DNA of 47,638 nucleotides from positions 1-47,638 of the forward strand of contig NZ_JACIXG010000039.1 of assembly GCF_014360585.1 (NCBI RefSeq). Direction: 5' to 3'. Positions 23,461 to 31,810 of the stretch are shown piece by piece. Each line of letters opens with the position of its first letter. The first letter of the stretch is position 1. The notes below the pieces were generated by a model that saw nothing but the letters and a program-made list of their open reading frames with translations, was not told where the DNA came from and ran no database searches. The translations under genes were made by a program, and so were the position numbers. This DNA comes from Nocardioides sp. GTDB lineage: Bacteria > Actinomycetota > Actinomycetes > Propionibacteriales > Nocardioidaceae.

Positions 23461-24180
23461 CTAGACGCCTGAACATCCGCTGAGGTGGTCGTTGAAGAGT
23501 GTTGCTAGTGCGTCCAGAAGGGCCGCACCCTTCTCCGCGCTCGCCAGCGACGGACTGCCGATGATGCCGGATTCCGTGTAGCGGCGCATGCCGTGGGTGA
23601 GCAGGTGGGGACGGCTGGCAGCCAGATGATCCCGGTGCTTGAAGTCCTGGCCCACGAGTTCAGGGGCGCAGTGGAGAAGAATGCTGACTTCGAGCTCGCC
23701 CGCGTGCATGTCGTCGTGAGCGTTCGTCTCCAGGCCGGCAACCTCGCGAGCGGCGGCCCAGTCGCTGCGACCAGGGAAGAGGGAGAGGTCGCTGGCTTCT
23801 TGGACGACGTTCTGCAGCACGTAGTTGCCGCCGTGCCCATTGACGAGCACGATGTGCTCGACCCCTTGGGAGCGAGCCGAGGCGGCGATGTCTTCGACCA
23901 GTCTGATCAGCGTGGCGGCGGGGATGCTGATAGTGCCCGCCCAGTCGGCGTGCTCCTGAGAGCAAGACACGGTAATCGGGGGCAGTAGCCACAGATCGTT
24001 TGCGCGGGCGACCATCGAGGCGATCTGGGTCGCGACGATGGTGTCGGTCGACAGCGGAAGGATGTCGCCATGTTGCTCGAAGCTGCCGATCGGGAGCACT
24101 GCGATCTTGCTGCCGCGAAGGGCGACATCGGGGCCGGTCTCGGTGGAGATCACGTCGGGGTTGGTCATCGGAGCACTCAC
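23461..24180 (-). CDS. Creatininase-family metal-dependent amidohydrolase
   Basis: A 239-residue creatininase/MftE-type protein. Metal ligands are visible in GSFEQHGDILPLSTDT (Glu35, His37, Asp46), NGHGGN near 115 and DMHAGELEVS near 157. Known members hydrolyse creatinine or cut the mycofactocin precursor peptide; this one lacks mycofactocin neighbours. The GTG start at 24180 overlaps the TGA of the XRE-TPR regulator gene by four bases, so the two are coupled; an ATG at 24168 is an alternative. The regulator probably controls it. Substrate unknown. Confidence 0.88.
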   Translation of the reverse strand: MSAPMTNPDVISTETGPDVALRGSKIAVLPIGSFEQHGDILPLSTDTIVATQIASMVARANDLWLLPPITVSCSQEHADWAGTISIPAATLIRLVEDIAASARSQGVEHIVLVNGHGGNYVLQNVVQEASDLSLFPGRSDWAAAREVAGLETNAHDDMHAGELEVSILLHCAPELVGQDFKHRDHLAASRPHLLTHGMRRYTESGIIGSPSLASAEKGAALLDALATLFNDHLSGCSGV

Positions 24181-25361
24181 GCCTTCCGTGCCGTGGTTGC
24201 TTTGAAGGCGTGGTTGAAATCGCGCACCGTGGGGGTCTCCCAGACCGGCGCCAGCTCGCGGCGTAGGTCGTGGATCTGGGTGAGGATCCGCGCTGATCGG
24301 GTAACCGTTAGGACTTTCAGTGCAGCGTGGCCAGTGGTCACGGCTTCCTCAACCTCATGTGCGCCAGCGTACGCAGTGGCCAGGCGAGCAAGCGCGAGCC
24401 CGCGGTCGCGTTCCTGGGTGCCGGTCGGCCACGCTTGGATGCTCTGGGTGAGGATGTCGAGCGCGTCTTGGTGTTTGCCAAGGCGGAGGTAGCAGTTGGC
24501 TGCCTCCATCTCGATGTAGGACAACGTGACGTACGGGACCAGGCTCGTCGTCTCGTGGCCGGCTCCGTTCGTCGCGACGACCTGGAGCGCGTCGTCAAGG
24601 TCTCGACGACAGGCAGCCTCGTCGCCGATCAGCGCGTGCGCCATTGCCCGTTGCCGCAGGAGAACACCGCTGAGTCGTGGATCATCGAGCGCCGCGGCGC
24701 CAAGGGCAGCGCTCGCACGGGTGAGCGATGCCCGGTTGTCGCGACGGTCGGAGTCGATGTTGCTCCGACGCATCGCAACGTAGGCGACCAGGTCAGGGTC
24801 ACCGGCTTCGGTCGCCAGATCGAATGCCTGATCGGTCCAACTCACCGCGCCATCGAGATCCCCTGCGTCCTGGTGGAGCCAGCCGGTGAACTCGCTCAAC
24901 CGTGTCGCGACGCGCGAGACGTCTGCTCGGTCTCGTCCCGCGGCTCCGCGTACGAGCCCTGACGCGAACCTTGCCTGTTCACGGGCAAGCGCAAGAACGG
25001 TCTGTGGCCCAGCGGCGGCGTCGAGTGTCGCCAGCTGAATGAGTGAGGCCTGAAGCGCGTTCACCAGCTCCGGGCTCGCCGCCTTGTTCAAGGGCTCTGG
25101 GCCGTAGGTGCAATCCGGCGCTTCAACGAGTGCGGGGAACCCGAGTTCTGGCGCTGTCAGCTCGAATGCGTCTTGCAGGAGGCTCCGGTAGAACTCATCG
25201 GGCGCACGGCGCCCGTTCTCCCAGCGGGAGATCTGCGTCTTCAGCACAGAGGCGTCAGGGAGAACAGCGCCGCGTCTGCCCGCTGCGGTCTGGAGCTCGC
25301 GGATCAAGCGCATCTGCGACCAACCGCGACGCAGTCGCGCATCACGCAACTTGCTCGTCAT
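24177..25361 (-). CDS. XRE-type HTH regulator with TPR-like C-terminal region
   Basis: A 394-residue protein. Residues about 3-65 form a lambda-repressor-like HTH (LRDARLRRGWSQMRLIREL, later KTQISRWENGRRAP). The rest is alpha-helical, with TPR-like pairs such as GDLDGAVSWTDQAFDLATEA and LGKHQDALDILTQSIQAWP. This plan is common in actinobacterial regulators whose TPR domain binds a peptide or small ligand. It is translationally coupled to the creatininase-family gene and diverges from a TetR gene across 116 bases. The start at 25361 places MTSKLRDAR at the HTH. Confidence 0.87.
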   Translation of the reverse strand: MTSKLRDARLRRGWSQMRLIRELQTAAGRRGAVLPDASVLKTQISRWENGRRAPDEFYRSLLQDAFELTAPELGFPALVEAPDCTYGPEPLNKAASPELVNALQASLIQLATLDAAAGPQTVLALAREQARFASGLVRGAAGRDRADVSRVATRLSEFTGWLHQDAGDLDGAVSWTDQAFDLATEAGDPDLVAYVAMRRSNIDSDRRDNRASLTRASAALGAAALDDPRLSGVLLRQRAMAHALIGDEAACRRDLDDALQVVATNGAGHETTSLVPYVTLSYIEMEAANCYLRLGKHQDALDILTQSIQAWPTGTQERDRGLALARLATAYAGAHEVEEAVTTGHAALKVLTVTRSARILTQIHDLRRELAPVWETPTVRDFNHAFKATTARKA

Positions 25362-25477
25362 GGATCGCCTCCGCGACTTTGATCGACAGCGTGTTCCGAG
25401 GTCAATCGGGGTTAACCAGGCCATTCCAGCAGGCGGCATCTTCCGAGATCAACAACTATCGCCCAACCTATCGAACT

Positions 25478-26194
25478 ATGAGCGCACAATCGGCGTACCC
25501 GGGCCCAGTCAGCCGCCGGCGCCTGCGGGTCGGCCGTCCCAGACACACTGGGGCCGCCGCAGAAGGACTGTCACCACGCGACGAGATCATCGATCACGCA
25601 GCCCGGTTGTTCGTCGGTCGTGGATACGCCGCCACGTCAACACGGGAGATCGCCGACGCCGTCGGGATCCGGCAGGCCTCGCTCTACTACCACTTCGCCG
25701 GGAAGGAGGATGTTCTTCGTGAGCTGTTGGCGAGAACGATCCGACCCACCACGACGCGGATCAAACAGCTCGAGGCAGATGCCGCCGACCTCGGATGGGA
25801 CGTCGCGTTGTGCCTGCTGCTCCTCATCGACGTACGGACTCTCGCAGAGGCAAGACACAACAGCGGCCTGCTGCAGCGCTTGCCAGACGTGACGGCAACG
25901 AAGGCATTCGCTGAGTTTGCCGACGCTCGTGCCGACCTCAGTGATGCGTACGAGCGTTTCGCTGCCAACACTGTTCCGAGCAGCACCACCCGGTCAGATG
26001 ACGCCTGGGGCGCAACCCCGATCGGCACTCTTCTCCTCCAACTCGCCGAGGTGGTCATCGCGATGCGTCAGGCTGGCCGGCCTGTGAACAACGACGTCGT
26101 ACGCAGCATCGCGATCTCCGGTCTGCGCCTCTGCGGGGATCTGGATCGAACCGCGGCCGCCAGAGCAATGACGCTTGTCGACACCTACTTTTGA
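25478..26194 (+). CDS. TetR-family transcriptional regulator
   Basis: A 238-residue TetR protein. A basic N-terminal extension (SRRRLRVGRPRHTG) precedes the HTH (IIDHAARLFVGRGYAATS, then IADAVGIRQASLYYHFAGK, about 37-85). The C-terminal domain includes a hydrophobic helix VALCLLLLIDVRTLAEA. It diverges from the XRE-TPR gene and is followed by a HAD phosphatase gene 65 bases downstream. It may control that gene and the shared promoter region; no clear palindrome is visible in the 116-base gap. Confidence 0.88.
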   Translation: MSAQSAYPGPVSRRRLRVGRPRHTGAAAEGLSPRDEIIDHAARLFVGRGYAATSTREIADAVGIRQASLYYHFAGKEDVLRELLARTIRPTTTRIKQLEADAADLGWDVALCLLLLIDVRTLAEARHNSGLLQRLPDVTATKAFAEFADARADLSDAYERFAANTVPSSTTRSDDAWGATPIGTLLLQLAEVVIAMRQAGRPVNNDVVRSIAISGLRLCGDLDRTAAARAMTLVDTYF

Positions 26195-26259
26195 CACGCA
26201 TCAACATCGTGGTCACACACCCCTATCGACACCTTCATGACCAACAAGAACGGGACCTC

Positions 26260-27153
26260 TTGAGCACCTTGATCCTCAGCGACCTCGACGGCACCCTCCT
26301 CGGTCCCGGCGCCGCGCTCTCGACAGCGACCCGCGACGGCATCAATGACCTCCTCGCCAATGGCCTGCAGTTCAGCTACGCAACCGCACGCTCGTACGTC
26401 TCCGCAGCTCGAGTCGCAGACGGCCTCGATCTGCAGATCCCGGTCACGGTCTCTGGTGGCGCGTTCCAGCTCGATCCGCACACCGGCGCAATCCTCAACG
26501 AAGAACGCATCCCGGACGCCGACCTGGACACCGTGCTCCGGCTCTGCCGGGAACACCGAGTTCCGCCGATCGTCTACAACGGGATCCCCACGGCCGAGAG
26601 GGCCGCCTGGGTGGAAGGCGAAGAGTCCGACGGCATGCGCCGATTTCTCGCCGACCGGGTTGGAGACTCACGCTTTCGCCCCACCCCCGGATGGGCGCAA
26701 CTCCCCCGCGCTGGCGGCTTCTACGCCACGATCATCGGTGAGGCATCGGCGATCGCCGCCCTGACCATCGACATCGGGGCTGCCACCGACGGCAGGCTCT
26801 CCCTCATCGCGCAGATCGACACGCACCACCCGCAGGACACGTACCTCGAACTGAGCGCCGCGCGCGCCACCAAGGCCCACGCCGTCGCCTGGCTGCGTGA
26901 CTACCTGAACGTCGCCCGTGTCATCGTCTATGGCGACAACCTCAACGATCTGCCCATGTTCAGGGCCGCAGATCAGGCGTACGCAGTCGCCAACGCTGCT
27001 CCGGAGGTCCTCGCCGCCGCCACCGGCGTCATCGGCGCGAACACCGAGGACGGCGTCCTTCACCATCTCGTATCAGCATGGTCGCGAGATGCGCCGACGA
27101 TGCGTGCTGCCGAGATGCTGAACGGACCGCAGAGCGGATCGATGGCCACATAA
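26260..27153 (+). CDS. HAD-superfamily hydrolase, Cof-type (subclass IIB)
   Basis: About 297 residues. N-terminal ILSDLDGTLLGPG is HAD motif I, with both catalytic Asp residues; TARSY after it is motif II, and VYGDNLNDLPMF near 230 is motif IV. The cap between them is of the C2B type found in Cof phosphatases acting on sugar or nucleotide phosphates. I chose the TTG at 26260 because it sits directly before the fold and follows ACGGGACC; the longest frame starts at 26191 and adds a non-homologous leader. It is probably cotranscribed with the TetR gene. It converges on the GNAT gene with one base between stops. Confidence 0.85.
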   Translation: MSTLILSDLDGTLLGPGAALSTATRDGINDLLANGLQFSYATARSYVSAARVADGLDLQIPVTVSGGAFQLDPHTGAILNEERIPDADLDTVLRLCREHRVPPIVYNGIPTAERAAWVEGEESDGMRRFLADRVGDSRFRPTPGWAQLPRAGGFYATIIGEASAIAALTIDIGAATDGRLSLIAQIDTHHPQDTYLELSAARATKAHAVAWLRDYLNVARVIVYGDNLNDLPMFRAADQAYAVANAAPEVLAAATGVIGANTEDGVLHHLVSAWSRDAPTMRAAEMLNGPQSGSMAT

Positions 27154-27154
27154 C

Positions 27155-28027
27155 CTATGAACCGGGGCGCTCATAGCTGTGCAGGTGATCCACGACCTCG
27201 AATCCGGCCGCCTCGTACAGCGCCAAGGCCGCCGCGCGATCCCGCTCGGTCTCCGGAGCGTCGTGGTCGACGTAGAGGATCGCTTCGGTAGCGCCGAGCG
27301 ATACGAGGTGGCGCAGGCCGACGCTGAGAACTGCTTTGCCCAGTCCACGGCCTCGATGTGCATCATCGACGTGAAGCCATTCCACGATGCCGGTGCCCGA
27401 CGGCAGCAATCCGATCACGACGACTCCTTCGTCCGCCCCGCCATCCGCCGTGATCCTCCACGACTGAGGATCCTCGCCGTCAGAAACGGTGAACGCGGCG
27501 ACGAGATCATCGTCGGCGAGCATCGAGTCAGTCGCAGTGAGGTCTCGCCGCATGTAGACCCACATGTCCTCGCCGGCGAAACCACGCGACAGAAGTGCCT
27601 GGTGAACGACGGGGCGCAGACGGACAGGCAATCCCTCCAAGCCCTCGTCGAGTGCGGTGGCGAAGGAGAAGGCACGCTGCACGCTTGTGCCCTCCAGAGC
27701 GCTTACTGCGGCGTCGACCAACGTCTCGACTACCTCATTGTCATCTGCCGCCAACCAGAGCAGATAACCGGCGCCGTCCGCCTTCGACGTACCGACCGCA
27801 ACTGCGCCGGCCAAGTTCCCGTTGTCGGGGACGACCAGGTGGCGAAGGTTCGTGAGCTCTGCCCACCAACCGCCGTCGATGGGGCTGGTGCCATTGAGCG
27901 CGGCCTGGACCATCTCGGACGACACTCGAGGCTGGCCTGGGATCGGCGCCCTCTGTCTCAGCAGTTCGACGAGTTGCGCGAAGTCCGACTCGGCGTACGG
28001 TCTCACCGTGGAGGTTTGCATGGCCAC
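27155..28027 (-). CDS. GNAT-family N-acetyltransferase
   Basis: About 290 residues, longer than a single GNAT domain. The C-terminal half holds the acetyl-CoA loop VDDAHRGRGLGKAVLSVGL and YEAAGFEVVDHLHSYERPG. The N-terminal half (VRPYAESDFAQLVELLRQR onward) looks like a degenerate second GNAT repeat. The GTG at 28027 has AGGAG nine bases upstream; ATG 28021 and TTG 28036 are alternatives. It transfers acetyl from acetyl-CoA to an amine that cannot be identified. Single gene, convergent with the HAD hydrolase. Confidence 0.85.
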   Translation of the reverse strand: MAMQTSTVRPYAESDFAQLVELLRQRAPIPGQPRVSSEMVQAALNGTSPIDGGWWAELTNLRHLVVPDNGNLAGAVAVGTSKADGAGYLLWLAADDNEVVETLVDAAVSALEGTSVQRAFSFATALDEGLEGLPVRLRPVVHQALLSRGFAGEDMWVYMRRDLTATDSMLADDDLVAAFTVSDGEDPQSWRITADGGADEGVVVIGLLPSGTGIVEWLHVDDAHRGRGLGKAVLSVGLRHLVSLGATEAILYVDHDAPETERDRAAALALYEAAGFEVVDHLHSYERPGS

Positions 28028-28104
28028 AGTGACCAACTCCTCTCGCTGCCGACGATGCTACGGCAGTTGCGAGCAACCGTTCGTCCGTGAAGGTAGTGCG
28101 GTCC

Positions 28105-28986
28105 TTACTGAGGACGACTCCTCTTCTCCCATTCCTCCTCGGCCCTCTCGCCAGCGGTGTCGTGATGATCGCGCGGAATGCTCAAGATCGACGTGAGCTT
28201 CGAAGCGCCGACAGGGCCGTTCACGCGATCGAGGTCCTTGACGCCGCGCTTGGCGGCGCAGTCGGCCGCGAAGGCCCAGAGCGCGTCGAGCTCTGTGAGA
28301 TCCACCCGTACGGTTTCCATGGTTCGGTCGAGCCTCGGGAGGAATTTCGCTCGTTCCTCTTCGAGGAGAGCCCGTGCGTCACGGCGCGCGCGGAGAAGCG
28401 CGAGCTCGAGGTCGCGGGACTCGTCGGTGTTGCGGATCCGCGTGACACCGAGCAAAACGACCGCTGCGCCGCCGACAGCGATCGAGGCCAGGATAGACCA
28501 CTGCTCCCGCGGCTCGAGGTCAAAGACGAACAACGTGATGCCGCCGGCCACGCTGATGAGGACGAAGCCGATCGTGACCGATCCGGACGCCATCCGCGTG
28601 GCCGGACGCCCGAGCGAGAACACCGCGACGATCACCGCTGCGGCAGCAACGACCGGCGCGAGCGCCGGAAGGATCCACGTCCAGCCTGGTGACTCGTACC
28701 GACCGAAGACACCGCCCCACGCAGCCGCGGCGGCGACTACGGCCAGAAGCCCGAAACAGTTGAGTGATGTACCCGCGTTCAGCGCCGATCGGGTCCCATC
28801 CTGGATGGCGAAGTGAGTCTTCTCCGCATCGCGGAAAAGGTCGTTGACGCTCTCGTAGATGCCGGTCTCCTGAAGTACGATCTCGTCCAGCTTCGAGGCC
28901 GTGAGATCGCTCGTGGGAGTGTCCGCGACTCGACGCTGTACTCGACTCCGCGCGGAGTCACCGTTGGTGTTGTTCACGTTCCCCAT
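28105..28986 (-). CDS. Membrane protein with four TM segments and charged tail, unknown
   Basis: A 293-residue protein. A polar N terminus (about 1-65) precedes four hydrophobic stretches: LLAVVAAAAAWGG, ILPALAPVVAAAAVIVAVF, VTIGFVLISVAGGITLFVF and ILASIAVGGAAVVLLGV. A charged, probably coiled-coil cytoplasmic tail follows (ESRDLELALLRARRDARALL). I recognise no family. The start at 28986 gives MGNVNNTNGD with GGCGGAG close upstream. It diverges from another unknown membrane protein at 29211. Confidence 0.7.
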   Translation of the reverse strand: MGNVNNTNGDSARSRVQRRVADTPTSDLTASKLDEIVLQETGIYESVNDLFRDAEKTHFAIQDGTRSALNAGTSLNCFGLLAVVAAAAAWGGVFGRYESPGWTWILPALAPVVAAAAVIVAVFSLGRPATRMASGSVTIGFVLISVAGGITLFVFDLEPREQWSILASIAVGGAAVVLLGVTRIRNTDESRDLELALLRARRDARALLEEERAKFLPRLDRTMETVRVDLTELDALWAFAADCAAKRGVKDLDRVNGPVGASKLTSILSIPRDHHDTAGERAEEEWEKRSRPQ

Positions 28987-29210
28987 CTCTCCGCCGTCGT
29001 ACGCATGGTCTGCCAGCCCGGATGCACTTCTCATCGGGCCCCGCACCGACGAGCCCGGCGACGGACCGGATGATGCCGCCGAATTGAGCGATGTAGCAAG
29101 CCGGCGAGAAAGGCACTTCCGCCTGATCGGACCGACCCTGCAGTCGCTCGCTCGGGTCACCCAGGGTCCATGGAAACGCGATCGACGCGGACCAGCCTTA
29201 CGCTCGACCC

Positions 29211-30080
29211 ATGCTCGGCGAGGAGGTTTCAGGATCGTGGCGGCGACGCACGCTGGGACGCCTCGGCTGGTCGGTCCTGGCGCTCGTCAGCATCATGCTG
29301 GGGCTCGCGTTCATCGTCGGCGTCCTCACGACCGGTGAGGGCGCCCCCGTTTCCCCTGCTTTCTTCATCACCTTCGCCATCTTCCTCATCGTCTGCGGAG
29401 TCGGCCTGCTTCTGATCAAGAGCATCGGTCCGATGAGGTCGGCCGCCGTTCGACGGATTCGTCGCACGAGCGGACTCGGCGACGTCGCCGGGGTCGAAGT
29501 CCGTCTCAGACGTGTCGCGGAGATCTTCGGCGCGCTCGTCATCTTCTGCCTGTTCGCCCTCATCGTCGAGGCCGCCGCTGCGGCGATCCATGCCGGTCAC
29601 CCGCTGCTCGCCGCGCTGGTCGGCGTCCTCGCCGTTCCCATCGCGCCGGTCATCGTCGAGACGCTCACCACGTGGCGCTGCCGTCGCGCTCTCGTCCTCA
29701 CACTCCAGACCCTGGACATCGAACTCGGCAACGCCAGGATCACGCTGGACTGGGACGACGTGGACAGCGTCGATATGGACGTACGCACCGTGCGTATCCA
29801 GGGCATCATCCCGTTCCGCTATACCTACGTGGTGGTCCGACCGAAGGCCGACCCGGCCTCGCTCACTGTGACCCGGCGCCGCCGATTTCGGATCCTCCCC
29901 CGCCGCTTCCAGCGCGACGGAATCCTGATCAGCACCGTGCTGTTGGACCGTCCCGAACGGGTACGTCATCTCCTCGACACGATGCGCCGCCGATCCCGTC
30001 GCGGGAAGCCCGAGCAACAGCGCCAGGAGATCCTGTCCGCCGCGGTCGATTTTCTGAACGGCCGAAGCGGGAGTCTCTGA
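29211..30080 (+). CDS. Membrane protein, unknown function
   Basis: A 289-residue protein with hydrophobic segments near 20-40 (LGWSVLALVSIMLGLAFIVGV), 50-68 (FFITFAIFLIVCGVGLLLI), 107-123 (FGALVIFCLFALIVEAA) and 130-150. A basic soluble C-terminal half follows (TVTRRRRFRILPRRFQRD, MRRRSRRGKPEQQRQ). The LQTLDIELGNARITLDWDDV strand-rich section suggests a PH-like small domain, which is tentative. Family not recognised. The zwf gene follows after 18 bases in the same direction, so the two may share a transcript. Confidence 0.7.
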   Translation: MLGEEVSGSWRRRTLGRLGWSVLALVSIMLGLAFIVGVLTTGEGAPVSPAFFITFAIFLIVCGVGLLLIKSIGPMRSAAVRRIRRTSGLGDVAGVEVRLRRVAEIFGALVIFCLFALIVEAAAAAIHAGHPLLAALVGVLAVPIAPVIVETLTTWRCRRALVLTLQTLDIELGNARITLDWDDVDSVDMDVRTVRIQGIIPFRYTYVVVRPKADPASLTVTRRRRFRILPRRFQRDGILISTVLLDRPERVRHLLDTMRRRSRRGKPEQQRQEILSAAVDFLNGRSGSL

Positions 30081-30098
30081 CACGTCGACCGCGGGTGG

Positions 30099-31553
30099 TT
30101 GACTGAGCAGGTGTCCTCCAAGCCAGCTCCGCACGTACTCGTCCTCTTCGGCGCGACCGGCGACCTCGCCGCGCGCAAGCTGTTCCCCGGGCTGTACCGA
30201 CTCGCCCTCGCCAAGCGCCTTCCTGACCACCTCGCCATCATCGGCAGCGGGCGGCGCTCGCCCGGCACCGACGACGAGTTTCGCGACCAGGTTCGCCAGG
30301 CGCTGAACGAGTTCGTCAAGGAGGTCGACGAGAGCGTCGCCGGGCCACTGCTCGAGCGGATCCGCTTCGTCGCCTCCTCCGCCGAGGACGGCGCCGAGCT
30401 GGCCGAGGCGGTGCACGAGGCCGAGGACCGGCTCGCGCTGGAGAGCGAGCAGACCGTGGGCGACGTACAGCGCCTTCTCTATCTCTCCGTACCGCCGCAG
30501 GCGGTGGAGCCGATGGTCGGGATGCTCGACCGCGAGGGGCTGAACGTCCGCAGCCGGCTGGTCGCTGAGAAGCCGTTCGGCACCGACCTCGCCTCGGCGC
30601 GCGAGCTCGACGCCGTGCTCGGCGAGGCCTTCGACGAGAAGCAGGTCTTCCGGATCGACCACTTCATCGGGAAGGAGGCCGTGCAGAACCTGCTGGCGCT
30701 GCGCTTCGCCAACGGTCTCTTCGAGCCCGCCTGGAACAGGCACAGCATCGAGTCCGTCCAGATCGACGTCCCGGAGACGCTCACCGTCACGGGGCGCGGC
30801 AGCTTCTACGAGGGCACCGGCTGCCTGCGCGACATGGTCACCACCCACCTGTGCCAGCTGCTCGGGTTCGTGGCGATCGAGGACCCGCACGCCTTCCGGG
30901 AGGGCGCGATCCGCGCGGCGAAGGCCGCCGCCTTCGCGGCCGTTCGACCACTGGATCCCGAGCGCGTGGTCTTCGGGCAGTACGACGGCTACCGCGAGGA
31001 GCCCGACGTCGCCGCCGACTCCGACGTGGAGACGTACGTCGCCATCGAGGCGTGGATCGACAACGACCGTTGGCGCGGGGTCCCGTTCTACCTTCGCACC
31101 GGCAAGGCGCTCGCCGCCGGGCGACGGACGATCACAATCCGGTTCATCGACCCGCGGCACCAGTGGCTGCAGCCGGCCGCCCCGGGTCGGGCGGAGCCCA
31201 ACGAGCTGGTGATCGAGCTCAGCGACGAGGCCCGCATCGAGATCGAGGTCCGGGCCAAGCGACCCGGTCCCGGCATGGCGCTGACCGAGGGAGTCTTCCG
31301 CCTCGACCTCGCCGAGGACACCCCGGATGCCGGGCCGCTGGAGGCGTACGAGCGGCTTCTCCTCGACATCATGAACGGGGACCGGACGCTGTTCACCAGC
31401 GCGCGCGAGGTCGAGCGGCTGTGGGAGATCTGCCAGCCCGTCCTCGAGCATCGGCCCACCGTGGAGCCTTACCAGCAGGGATCGTGGGGCCCGGAGTCGG
31501 CGCTCGAGCTGCCGATCGGCGGCTGGCGGCTGGGAAGGAACCAGTCGGCCTAG
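30099..31553 (+). CDS. zwf: Glucose-6-phosphate 1-dehydrogenase
   Basis: A 484-residue G6PDH of normal length. The N-terminal [20 protein letters not shown] is the NADP-binding fingerprint, and [13 protein letters not shown] near 186 is the family active-site signature, with the catalytic His and Lys. It oxidises glucose-6-phosphate to 6-phosphogluconolactone and makes NADPH. No tal, tkt, opcA or pgl gene lies nearby, so this may be a second or displaced copy. The TTG at 30099 is weakly supported; a GTG at 30111 would give [10 protein letters not shown]. Confidence 0.93.
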   Translation: MTEQVSSKPAPHVLVLFGATGDLAARKLFPGLYRLALAKRLPDHLAIIGSGRRSPGTDDEFRDQVRQALNEFVKEVDESVAGPLLERIRFVASSAEDGAELAEAVHEAEDRLALESEQTVGDVQRLLYLSVPPQAVEPMVGMLDREGLNVRSRLVAEKPFGTDLASARELDAVLGEAFDEKQVFRIDHFIGKEAVQNLLALRFANGLFEPAWNRHSIESVQIDVPETLTVTGRGSFYEGTGCLRDMVTTHLCQLLGFVAIEDPHAFREGAIRAAKAAAFAAVRPLDPERVVFGQYDGYREEPDVAADSDVETYVAIEAWIDNDRWRGVPFYLRTGKALAAGRRTITIRFIDPRHQWLQPAAPGRAEPNELVIELSDEARIEIEVRAKRPGPGMALTEGVFRLDLAEDTPDAGPLEAYERLLLDIMNGDRTLFTSAREVERLWEICQPVLEHRPTVEPYQQGSWGPESALELPIGGWRLGRNQSA

Positions 31554-31593
31554 GCCGCGTACGGCGCTCGGACTCGGGCGCGGAAGCGACTCT

Positions 31594-31641
31594 GTTGGTC
31601 TCGACACGCCTTCGCCTAGCGGCTCCGGCGGCTCGACCAAC
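31594..31641. repeat. Dispersed-type palindromic repeat downstream of zwf
   Basis: GTTGGTC at 31594-31600 pairs with GACCAAC at 31635-31641, with TCGA next to each arm and a GC-rich loop between. Repeats of this form, with a GGTCTCGA...TCGACC frame, are in my memory common between genes of Nocardioides and relatives. It could act as a transcription end for zwf. Copy number cannot be checked from this window, which holds one clear copy. Confidence 0.55.
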
Positions 31642-31745
31642 GCTGCGTCAGGCCCGATCTCGGCGCCCCCTCTTGCGGCGGCTCGCGCGCTCTCCCTGAG
31701 GCGTCGCGAGCACGCCAGCCGAGGCGACCTCGAAAACTCTCTTGT

Positions 31746-31792
31746 CGAACACGGCTGTTCAGGTTAATCTCGAACAGTAGTGTTCATGTTAA
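31746..31792. promoter_or_regulatory. Two direct-repeat operators before the DHA2 efflux operon
   Basis: Two 22-bp units start 25 bases apart at 31746 and 31771. Each has a palindromic core GAACA-N4-TGTTC and ends in CA-N-GTTAA. A 25-base period places them close to the same face of the helix. They cover the region 19-65 bases before the ATG at 31811, where promoter elements should lie, so binding would repress. The same motif occurs inverted before the TetR gene at 34231. Confidence 0.8.
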
Positions 31793-31810
31793 GCGAGCCG
31801 AGGAGACCCC

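Noticed and set aside
23461..24180. Creatininase-family gene as mycofactocin mftE
   Set aside because: No mycofactocin precursor, radical SAM enzyme or glycosyltransferase gene is nearby.
30099..31553. zwf as part of a pentose-phosphate operon
   Set aside because: No transketolase, transaldolase, opcA or gluconolactonase gene is next to it on either side.
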